A stretch of DNA of 12,613 bases from Prevotellaceae bacterium UBA4359 (GTDB taxonomy: Bacteria > Bacteroidota > Bacteroidia > Bacteroidales > Bacteroidaceae): NCBI GenBank assembly GCA_002393555.1, contig DGSP01000049.1, positions 39,669-52,281 on the forward strand, read 5' to 3'. Below are positions 6,583 through 12,613 of the stretch, piece by piece. Both the position numbers and the translations under genes were made by a program. Within the stretch, counting starts at the first letter, position 1. The number at the start of each line of letters is the position of its first letter. The notes beneath the pieces were generated by a model. It saw only the letters and a program-made list of their open reading frames with translations, searched no databases and had not been told where the DNA came from.

Positions 6583-6596
6583 GAGTCTTTAGACTC
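6583..6596. other. Small hairpin between paralogs 2 and 1
   Basis: GAGTCTTTAGACTC is a perfect 6-bp inverted repeat with a two-base centre, lying in the 33-base gap between two genes of the operon. It includes the second in-frame stop codon after paralog 2 (TGA at 6595-6597). The stem is short and no U-run follows, so it is at most a weak attenuator or processing site. Confidence 0.35.
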
Positions 6597-6600
6597 ATTC

Positions 6601-9435
6601 TTATTCATTCACAATGAAACGTCCGTCTTTGGTTAGTCCTTCCACCTCCACATCCAGTTCTTTGCAGGAGGCGTTGTTGTAGAACACCACCGAGGCATGG
6701 CCCCGAGAGTCCGTCTTGACCGTGGGGTTCCAGTAGAGCGTGTGGCGATGGTCAGGCACCGTGGGGAGCGGCCTCTTGGAATAGTCGGGCGAATAGAACT
6801 CGGCAGGGCGATTGAAACCCTTGAAATGCCACTCTCGTCCGTCTCTGATGGGTCGCTCGTCCTCAGGATAGGTGACGATATTGACAAACTTCGAGATAGC
6901 GTGAGAGCCAGGTTCCACCTCCGTGGGCGACAAAGGCCTGTGGTTCACCCTCCTGTCCAGATGGTACAGTTGGAATGGAGAGGGGCGCAGCGGGTCGTCC
7001 GTCACCACATCGATGCGCTTGAGGAAAGTGAGAAACCGATTTTTCCATGCCAGCATAGGATTCACCTCCACCATGGTCCAGTTGAAGCACAGCATAGCCT
7101 GTTCCCCCTCCTCGCTGTCGAACATACCGAATGTGCTGTTGATGAGGTTGTTGTAGAAAGACAGCGGATGGCTGATTTCTCCGTTGTCAAACTTGTCTTC
7201 CAGCACGTTGATGTAGCCCATGTCCCACATCCAGTTCTCGTAGTCGAGAGCGTCGATGCTGAAGACAGGCTTGTTCCTTAAGCGTTTCAGGTGTGCGCGG
7301 CGTTTAGCCTTCACCTGCACCTCAGGCAACGAGGGTCCATAGAAAGAGTCACGGTCATAGCGGCGGCCCACCAAGGCCGAATCTGTGACATATTCGGGCT
7401 TGTTCGTCTCAAACCAGTCAAAACCTCTGGCAAAGTTGGGATGGAAGTACTCCTTGCGGATGAGGATGTTCTTGTCGTGCAGCAGATGTCGGTAGCCCCT
7501 TCTGGAGAGTTTCTTCACATATTTGCCACGCATGACGAGTTGTGCCTCGCCATAGAAGGGAGGATATTCGATGTTGAACCATCCCTCGTCGCCCACATTC
7601 ATGGTACCTTGGAAGAGCGTGATGGAGTCGTTGGCACCCACAGGCAACCGCAGGGAGCAGAACAACTGGATGTCGCCCCGCTCCTTCTGGAAAATAGTCT
7701 GCTGTATGTTTTGCACCCTTCCTCTGATGACGGTACCCTTCTCAGGCTCATAGTCAGGCTTGTCAGTCATGGGCTGGACCGCCTCCCTCCAGTCGTATCG
7801 CCTCCATCCCTGCACCAGCATCAGATTGTCGAGAGCATCCCAGGCCCCTGTCTTGAAATACCAGTCCGGGGTCTCCACAAACCCCTTCAGTTCGCTTTGC
7901 AGGAGCAATTCAGTCATGATGTTGCCCGTGCAGAAAGACTCGTCCAGGCGGCTGGCATCGCGTACAGCCACCGAGAACGTCTGCCCCGCAGCAGGCAGCC
8001 CGTCGGGGGTAGCCACGTCAATGTCTATGCCCACCCTCTCGTATGGCCTCAGCATCCCGTTCGGAGTCGTCACCTTAGCCCTCATGCAGCCCTCCCCCTC
8101 TCTTGCCACAAAAAACAGTCGGTCGCTGAAAATCCGCTCCTCCCCGTCGAACAAAGTCACCTCGTTCACCCCTGTGGGGAACTTTTCTTTGGGTAATGTG
8201 ACAAGGCTCCTTCCGTTCTTCATGTCAACCGACAGCATCTCAACCAACACCCCCCTGCATGTCAGAGCCAGAAAAAGCGTCCGCTCATCGGGCAATGTAC
8301 GGTAGATGCTGAACACGACGCTGTCCTCCAGTTGCCGCACCGACACCGTGCATCCTTCGTCCTCAATCTCAGGGAACGGAGGCGAGAAAGTCTTTCCGCC
8401 ACACCTCACCTTCACGTCATACGAATGCCCCCTCTGCGGACAGAACAACACCCTTCCTCTGCCAGCATGCACGGGACAGATGCTGTCAATCACCACCCCG
8501 TCCTCCAGCAGCACACCGCTCACATTCATCCGCCTCCCCTCGCGGTCTTGAGCCTCCCATGCCAGATAAGAAGAGTGTCCATACACCAGATGCCCACCCT
8601 CTGGATAGAACTGGAAATCCACATCCTTGTGCGTGTAAATCTTCTTGAAGTCGCCCATCGTGATTTTCACCGGCATCACCCTGCTGTTGAGCAGTTCAGG
8701 ACTCTTGGGCTTCTGATAGACAGGCAGCACACGCGAGAAGAGGCCGTGGTACATGCGGTAGCGCAACCCCTCGGCCTCAGCGTCGATGGTGAGTGCATTA
8801 TCGTAATCACCTGAATATATGTCCAAACCATGCACTCTTCTCCTCTTGTCCGAATGGTCCTCATCCTTCTCTTTGCCCAGTCCGTCCATGTTCAGTTGCC
8901 CCATCTGGTTTTCCACCTCTTTCACAGCGTTCTCGTGCGAGACCCGCCCAGACCTCATGTCGCGAAAATCAGCACTACCCCACGTCTCGGTGCGTCCATC
9001 CTCTCGTAAAATCCTGCGTGTGTCCGTCCATTTTTTGGCTCGCTCATAGCCAAAGTTCATCATCCACCTCGTGTAGGCCCTCACCTCATAGTAGCCCGCC
9101 CAGCAACTGTCGCTCAGTGCAAACTGCCCGTGTGCTTGTCCCGCATAGTCCACCACCAGTTGCTGCCGCTCCACCAGATAGCCCTGCTCGTTCAGCAGTT
9201 CCACATACAGGATGCGGCTCATGTCCGTAGGACGGTGATTGTCCGCCCTGCAGACGTAAGCCTTATACCATATCGTGTCGCCGCCAAAATAGCAGTTGTT
9301 GTCGAAGTGCAGATACACCTTCTCCTGCACCACAGGCCTCCCTGCTGCCACGGAGTCGATGACGTGGGCGTGGACGGAGAAAACGACGGTCAGCCCCAAA
9401 AGCAATGTCTGGATATGGGTCTTCAGTATCATCAT
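6601..9435 (-). CDS. Exported MG2-domain/TonB-plug-like protein, paralog 2, with a charged insert
   Basis: At 944 residues this is the longest of the three paralogs and the most diverged. Visible parts: a signal peptide (1-23, probable cleavage VHA/HV); the MG2-like domain (about 36-135) with QEKVYLHFDNNCYF, DTIWYKAY and GYYEVRAYTRWM; a charged insert of about 90 residues (136-226) absent from the paralogs; SRVLPVYQKPK, which rejoins the family pattern; QFYPEGGHLVYG (275-286), opening a macroglobulin-type module; GVNEVTLFDGEERIFSDRLFF (422-442); LVQGWRRYDW (540-549); a regulatory-like beta domain (about 565-640); LPEVQVKAKRR (703-713); a weak plug-like region; and HTLYWNPTVKTD (898-909). There is no barrel and no thioester motif. 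It starts at an ATGA overlap with paralog 3. It ends IVNE-stop, followed in frame by GAA TGA, so it has lost the Lys-Glu ending of its relatives. Function unknown. Confidence 0.85.
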   Translation of the reverse strand: MMILKTHIQTLLLGLTVVFSVHAHVIDSVAAGRPVVQEKVYLHFDNNCYFGGDTIWYKAYVCRADNHRPTDMSRILYVELLNEQGYLVERQQLVVDYAGQAHGQFALSDSCWAGYYEVRAYTRWMMNFGYERAKKWTDTRRILREDGRTETWGSADFRDMRSGRVSHENAVKEVENQMGQLNMDGLGKEKDEDHSDKRRRVHGLDIYSGDYDNALTIDAEAEGLRYRMYHGLFSRVLPVYQKPKSPELLNSRVMPVKITMGDFKKIYTHKDVDFQFYPEGGHLVYGHSSYLAWEAQDREGRRMNVSGVLLEDGVVIDSICPVHAGRGRVLFCPQRGHSYDVKVRCGGKTFSPPFPEIEDEGCTVSVRQLEDSVVFSIYRTLPDERTLFLALTCRGVLVEMLSVDMKNGRSLVTLPKEKFPTGVNEVTLFDGEERIFSDRLFFVAREGEGCMRAKVTTPNGMLRPYERVGIDIDVATPDGLPAAGQTFSVAVRDASRLDESFCTGNIMTELLLQSELKGFVETPDWYFKTGAWDALDNLMLVQGWRRYDWREAVQPMTDKPDYEPEKGTVIRGRVQNIQQTIFQKERGDIQLFCSLRLPVGANDSITLFQGTMNVGDEGWFNIEYPPFYGEAQLVMRGKYVKKLSRRGYRHLLHDKNILIRKEYFHPNFARGFDWFETNKPEYVTDSALVGRRYDRDSFYGPSLPEVQVKAKRRAHLKRLRNKPVFSIDALDYENWMWDMGYINVLEDKFDNGEISHPLSFYNNLINSTFGMFDSEEGEQAMLCFNWTMVEVNPMLAWKNRFLTFLKRIDVVTDDPLRPSPFQLYHLDRRVNHRPLSPTEVEPGSHAISKFVNIVTYPEDERPIRDGREWHFKGFNRPAEFYSPDYSKRPLPTVPDHRHTLYWNPTVKTDSRGHASVVFYNNASCKELDVEVEGLTKDGRFIVNE

Positions 9436-12026
9436 CTTTTTTCGTTTACAATGAAGTGTCCGTCGGGGGTCATTCCTTCGGCACTGATGTACATCTCGGT
9501 GCAGGAGGAGTTGTTGTAGAACTCCACGGTGGCATGGCCCTGGGAGTCGGTCTTGACAGTGGGGTTCCAGTAGAGGGTGCGGCGCAGGTCCTCGGTGGGC
9601 GGAAGCACGGAGTAGTCCTCCATCTGGAAGGTTTCTGCAATGCTATATCCCTGGAAATGGGTGCGGCGCAGCCCTTTCTTTTTCCATGCGAAGGTGGGGT
9701 GTCGGAAAATGCAGACGACGGCCGGACTTAAAGCCATGATGTCGCTGGAGACGATGTAGTTGGAGAGGAAGTTGCTGTCATCTGTGATGTAAACAGATTT
9801 GATTTCATCAATGAATGTGGGGAAATAGACAAGGCTCGTCAGGCTGCTTTCGTCGAAGACATCGAGGCTTTTCTTGGTGAAGTGGGTGATGGTGCAGAAT
9901 TGGTTGTCAACAATCCAGACGATGGCTCTTCCTCTGTAGGTCAAACCGTCATGCCACAAAATTCGTCCTCGTTTGGTGAAGTGTTCTGCATTGAAGTCAT
10001 TAACAGCGATGAGGCCACTTTCGTAGGGAACCCTTAAAACTCCATCCACAGGCTGATTCTCCCCTCCAAAAAGGTTGTTTTTCATCTTGAGCCACTCGGC
10101 AATGCTTGGCATTTCCTCCCCCCTGTCTGCAAAAGAGTCTGCATCAGCATCTGCATCATAGTATAGTACAGCCTTTTTTCGGGCGGCGCTCTCATCATAC
10201 CATGTGGCCTTAACGTTGCCGATGAGCCGTTTGGCTTTCACGGTCACATTCTTCAATGTATGAACCTTGGGAGAGATAAAGGCAGACGGCTCTTCCTCCA
10301 TTGTGCGTAAAGGCCTGTAGATGAGCGTTGAGTCCAGCGGTATGAGGCGAGTCTCTCGGGGCGATAGCCATCTGCAGGAAGGGGAAAACTGGCGGTCAAT
10401 GCCGATGAAGTAGTTTTGTGCCCTTTCATCCTTTTTTGTAAGGAGTTGCAGATTCCACTCGCCGTATATTTCGGGGAGAGTGAAGTGATATTTTCCGTCA
10501 GGCCCAGTCGTAAACGATGCCTTCATATTCTCTCCCTTCTTGTTGTACATGTAGGCGGTAATGTTCACATTCTCAGTGGTGCGCTTTTTGTTTCTGGAAT
10601 GTAATTGGCCATACAGATACAATTGATTCTCAATCGGCTGAAACGATTGTGCAGGGGCAATGCCTGTCATTACGTTCCAGTCGTAACGCCTCCATCCCTG
10701 TATCATTGTCAGCAAATCGGCTGCCTGACGGTGCGTCTGGTCATCTGCCTCAAAGTAATATTCCGGGTGGTCTATATACCCTTTCAGGTCTGAAGAAAGC
10801 AGCAGCCATGTGTGGGCATTCCCAGCCTTCCCCCCAGTGATGGATGCTGCGTCAATGGCAGAAAAAGAGATGGAAGCGTTGGGAAGGGTTCTTAGTTCCA
10901 CCTCCACTTTTCCACAGGGCCGGATGTCTTCTGTCTTAAGCGTAGTCTGTATGCAATCACGGTGTTTGGGATATACAAAGAAGAGACGTTCTGCCATGCG
11001 CAAGCCATTGCTGTCGAAGACGGTGATTTGATGCACCCCATCCGAGAGCGAGTGACGGCGATAGACACGCTGCCAATGTCCATCAAGTCTGAACGTGTCG
11101 ATTGCCACAATGATTCCATTGCGCATGACTGCACATCCATATAGTCTGCCCATCAGGTCGGGGGTGGCCGTCACCTTGGCCGTGACAAGGCTGTCCTCCA
11201 TCAGGTTCATGGTCAGAATCATTCCCGAGGGCTGGATTGGCGGGAGTACTCCGCTTCTCGGCCTTCTGTTCTTGTCCGTAAATCGAAAAGTTCTCTCCTC
11301 TCCATGTGGTGTAATCTCTACAATTCCCCTTTCAAGCGAGTCTCCATCATTGATGCTATAGCCCATTCTGGAAGTCAACCCATCTACAAGGTTGCCGCTT
11401 TCCGGGTAGAACCTTACCATAGAATGTGAGTGCCGTTTGCCCGATGCTCCGATGGTGTTCCCCTCTTCGTCCCTCTCTTCCTGCCTGATGTTGGGAAGAC
11501 GCTTCCTGTAACTATAGAGGTCTATTTGTGGCTTGCTATAGTCACCCTCTGTGGGTGGGGCTTTGAAAATAGGAATCACTCGTGAGAAACAAGCATTTGT
11601 TCCCCAATTGGTCATATAGCGGGTGTATGCTCGGATTTCGTAGAAACCTGTTGCAAAGATACTGTCCAGCCTAAAGTCTCCATGAGTTTCCCCCCTTTCT
11701 ATAGGATATTTTTTTGTGGCAACAACATTGCCGCTGGGGTTGACCAGTTCCACGTACAGCACACGACTCAAGTCCGTGGCTCGCCCATCGTCTGTTCGGA
11801 TGATGTATGCCTTGAACCAAATCGTCTCATTCTTGAAATATCCCGTGTTGTCAAGGTGCAGATAGACTTTCTCTTGTGGGTTGTACTTGCCAAAATGCAT
11901 CACCTCCCGAACATACGACAGCAATCGCTCTCCCTCGCTCACGTTCTGGGCATTGAGCCTGGGGACGAGAAGATGCATGCAGGAGATGAGGAGGGCTGCA
12001 AGCAGTATGTCACTTTTTCGCATCAT
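9432..12026 (-). CDS. Exported MG2-domain/TonB-plug-like protein, paralog 3
   Basis: This 864-residue protein is the second gene of the operon, just after the lipoprotein. Visible parts: a signal peptide (1-26, likely cleavage LNA/QN; LISC at 13-16 is a weaker lipobox candidate); the MG2-like domain (about 51-155) with QEKVYLHLDNTGYF, ETIWFKAY and GFYEIRAYTRYM; VRFYPESGNLVDGL (204-217); DGVHQITVFD (329-338); HPEYYFEADDQTHRQAAD (420-437); MIQGWRRYDW (441-450); a carboxypeptidase-regulatory-like domain (about 468-535); VHTLKNVTVKAKR (588-600); a degenerate plug-like region (about 690-750, IDEIKSVYITD); and the C-terminal domain with RRTLYWNPTVKTD (815-827). No barrel or thioester is present. 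By eye the body is more AT-rich than paralogs 1 and 2, except the 3' block shared with paralog 1. It begins 20 bases after the lipoprotein stop; a second ATG follows immediately. Function unknown. Confidence 0.85.
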   Translation of the reverse strand: MMRKSDILLAALLISCMHLLVPRLNAQNVSEGERLLSYVREVMHFGKYNPQEKVYLHLDNTGYFKNETIWFKAYIIRTDDGRATDLSRVLYVELVNPSGNVVATKKYPIERGETHGDFRLDSIFATGFYEIRAYTRYMTNWGTNACFSRVIPIFKAPPTEGDYSKPQIDLYSYRKRLPNIRQEERDEEGNTIGASGKRHSHSMVRFYPESGNLVDGLTSRMGYSINDGDSLERGIVEITPHGEERTFRFTDKNRRPRSGVLPPIQPSGMILTMNLMEDSLVTAKVTATPDLMGRLYGCAVMRNGIIVAIDTFRLDGHWQRVYRRHSLSDGVHQITVFDSNGLRMAERLFFVYPKHRDCIQTTLKTEDIRPCGKVEVELRTLPNASISFSAIDAASITGGKAGNAHTWLLLSSDLKGYIDHPEYYFEADDQTHRQAADLLTMIQGWRRYDWNVMTGIAPAQSFQPIENQLYLYGQLHSRNKKRTTENVNITAYMYNKKGENMKASFTTGPDGKYHFTLPEIYGEWNLQLLTKKDERAQNYFIGIDRQFSPSCRWLSPRETRLIPLDSTLIYRPLRTMEEEPSAFISPKVHTLKNVTVKAKRLIGNVKATWYDESAARKKAVLYYDADADADSFADRGEEMPSIAEWLKMKNNLFGGENQPVDGVLRVPYESGLIAVNDFNAEHFTKRGRILWHDGLTYRGRAIVWIVDNQFCTITHFTKKSLDVFDESSLTSLVYFPTFIDEIKSVYITDDSNFLSNYIVSSDIMALSPAVVCIFRHPTFAWKKKGLRRTHFQGYSIAETFQMEDYSVLPPTEDLRRTLYWNPTVKTDSQGHATVEFYNNSSCTEMYISAEGMTPDGHFIVNEKR
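9475..9623 (-). repeat. Gene-conversion tract, copy in paralog 3
   Basis: This is the partner of 4106-4254, at a constant offset of 5,369 bases. It encodes the identical 50 residues. The block looks more GC-rich than the rest of paralog 3 and resembles paralog 1 in composition, which suggests copying from paralog 1 into paralog 3. The direction is an inference. Confidence 0.85.
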
Positions 12027-12032
12027 TTTTTT

Positions 12033-12059
12033 TCATTCTTTTTCGTTTACGATAAAGTG
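12033..12059 (-). pseudogene. Remnant C-terminal tail of a lost fourth paralog
   Basis: Read in a frame different from the lipoprotein gene, these 27 bases encode HFIVNEKE followed by TGA. The three paralogs end RFIVYEKE, RFIVNE and HFIVNEKR. At base level the stretch differs from the paralog 3 tail at about four of 27 positions. It overlaps the last codons of the lipoprotein gene and lies where a paralog upstream of paralog 3 would end. No clear similarity continues further upstream, so only the tail survives. Confidence 0.5.
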
Positions 12060-12226
12060 TATTCTGCTTCTGCCGACCTCGTCATCATCGGCTCGGCCAG
12101 GGTGTACTCGTCATCGTAAGTCTGCATGTCGTACTCTTCGTCTTTGCTGCAGCCTGTTGTCATCAGGGCTGCTGTGGCTACCGTTGCTATGGCAAAGATA
12201 GCACAAGAAATCTGTTTTGTTTTCAT
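12047..12226 (-). CDS. Small lipoprotein, probably surface-exposed, first gene of the paralog operon
   Basis: This 59-residue protein starts MKTKQISCAIFAIATVATAA and has a lipobox LMTTGC with the lipidated cysteine at residue 26. The mature form of 34 residues starts C-S-K-D-E-E. Acidic stretches just after the cysteine act as surface-export signals for lipoproteins in Bacteroidetes such as Capnocytophaga and Bacteroides, so the cell surface is the likely location. The rest is acidic (EYDMQTYDDEYTLAEP) and shows no known domain. The ATG at 12226 gives a complete signal sequence and follows an A-rich leader. It lies 20 bases before paralog 3 on the same strand, so the two are probably co-transcribed. 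Its last residues (EYTLS) come from DNA that also holds the paralog-tail remnant, so the original C-terminus may have been altered. Function unknown. Confidence 0.75.
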   Translation of the reverse strand: MKTKQISCAIFAIATVATAALMTTGCSKDEEYDMQTYDDEYTLAEPMMTRSAEAEYTLS

Positions 12227-12302
12227 TGTTTAGTTAGTTTTTGTTTTTTAGTAATCGTAAGTAACTACATAAAATTATCTTATACAATTTTTTCTCTTAG
12301 TG
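12227..12302. other. AT-rich leader region upstream of the lipoprotein operon
   Basis: This stretch should contain the promoter of the lipoprotein-paralog operon on the minus strand. The 30 bases before the ATG are A-rich, as is usual for Bacteroidetes leaders. I found no exact TAnnTTTG element; TACTTACG on the minus strand is only a partial match. Part of it (ATAAAATTATCT at 12269-12280 and TCTCTTAG near 12293-12300) resembles pieces of the tandem repeat to the right and may be a decayed earlier copy. Confidence 0.4.
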
Positions 12303-12613
12303 GCCGCAAGCGGCTTGTTTTTTCTTGAAACTAATTTGAATAATTAGAATAATTTAGGTCACTAATTTCTATAATTATAATTTGTGGATAAAATGAGCCT
12401 AATTATGCTAATTTGTTTCTTATAATCCATCGCCGAGGGCGATTCTCTTTCTTATGTGTTGCCGCAAGCGGCTTGTTTTTCCTTGAAACTAATTAGAATA
12501 ATTGGAATAATTCAGTTCACTAATTTCTATAATTATAATTTGTGGATAAAATTATTCTAATTATGCTAATTTGTTTCTTATAATCCATCGCCGAGGGCGA
12601 TTCTCTTTTAGGT
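12303..12613. repeat. Tandem 158-bp repeat, two copies, the second cut by the window end
   Basis: Copy 1 is 12303-12460 and copy 2 runs from 12461 to the window end. By eye they differ at about eight positions (near 95% identity). Each unit starts with GCCGCAAGCGGC, a small stem-loop followed by TTGTTTTT, which looks like a terminator for plus-strand transcripts. A roughly 110-bp AT-rich section follows (CTAATTTCTATAATTATAAT is shared exactly), and then a second hairpin, ATCGCC-GAG-GGCGAT. No open reading frame, tRNA or CRISPR spacer pattern is seen. It is probably a dispersed Bacteroidales intergenic repeat arranged in tandem, and the array may continue beyond the window. Confidence 0.85.

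Noticed and set aside
7291..8196. 301-codon plus-strand frame opposite paralog 2
   Set aside because: Antisense to continuous family-conserved coding sequence and without any domain.
4063..12026. TonB-dependent outer-membrane receptors
   Set aside because: Only a plug-like segment and the preceding linker are visible; there is no C-terminal beta-barrel of several hundred residues.
4063..12026. Thioester-type alpha-2-macroglobulin protease traps
   Set aside because: No C-G-E-Q thioester motif occurs in any paralog, and the proteins are about half the usual length of bacterial alpha-2-macroglobulins.
12303..12613. CRISPR array
   Set aside because: The repeat unit is 158 bp and tandem without unique spacers, and no cas genes are present in the window.

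Overview
The window looks like chromosomal DNA from a Bacteroidales bacterium, most likely Prevotella or a close relative. The evidence is two Bacteroidetes-type promoter elements (TAnnTTTG), tail-to-head ATGA gene overlaps, palindromic repeats of the kind scattered through Prevotella genomes, a lipoprotein with an acidic stretch after its cysteine, and protein families largely confined to Bacteroidetes. This placement is an inference from sequence style.

Layout. (1) 31-957, minus: a complete XerD-type tyrosine recombinase. (2) 958-1160: a divergent intergenic region in which two identical -7 elements (TACCTTTG) face outward from a long inverted repeat built of TTTAGGG/TTTAGAG words. (3) 1161-3930, plus: a three-gene operon joined by two ATGA overlaps. 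It encodes an exported S41 C-terminal-processing protease, a 71-residue single-pass membrane protein and an exported DUF3108-like protein. The last protein appears to carry two interspersed repeats inside its reading frame. (4) 3931-4062: a convergent intergenic region dominated by a near-perfect 22-bp inverted repeat. (5) 4063-12226, minus: a second operon, read from right to left. It starts with a 59-residue lipoprotein predicted to be surface-exposed, followed by three large paralogous exported proteins of 864, 944 and 834 residues. (6) 12227-12613: gene-free, AT-rich DNA holding two copies of a 158-bp tandem repeat with GC-rich hairpins.

The three large proteins share one architecture: a signal peptide, an N-terminal macroglobulin (MG2-like) domain, further beta-rich modules, the core W-R-R-Y-D-W, a carboxypeptidase-regulatory-like domain, a decayed TonB-plug-like segment, and a conserved C-terminal domain containing TLYWNPTVKTD. 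None has a thioester motif or an outer-membrane barrel. With the lipoprotein they may form an envelope or cell-surface assembly of unknown function. This operon is the most interesting part of the window.

The array shows active evolution. A 149-bp block is about 97% identical between paralogs 1 and 3, with only synonymous differences, which suggests gene conversion. Paralog 1 lacks the module that begins FYPE-G. Paralog 2 has a roughly 90-residue charged insert and has lost its last two residues to a stop codon. Out of frame at the end of the lipoprotein gene is a short copy of the family's C-terminal tail, suggesting that a fourth paralog once stood there.
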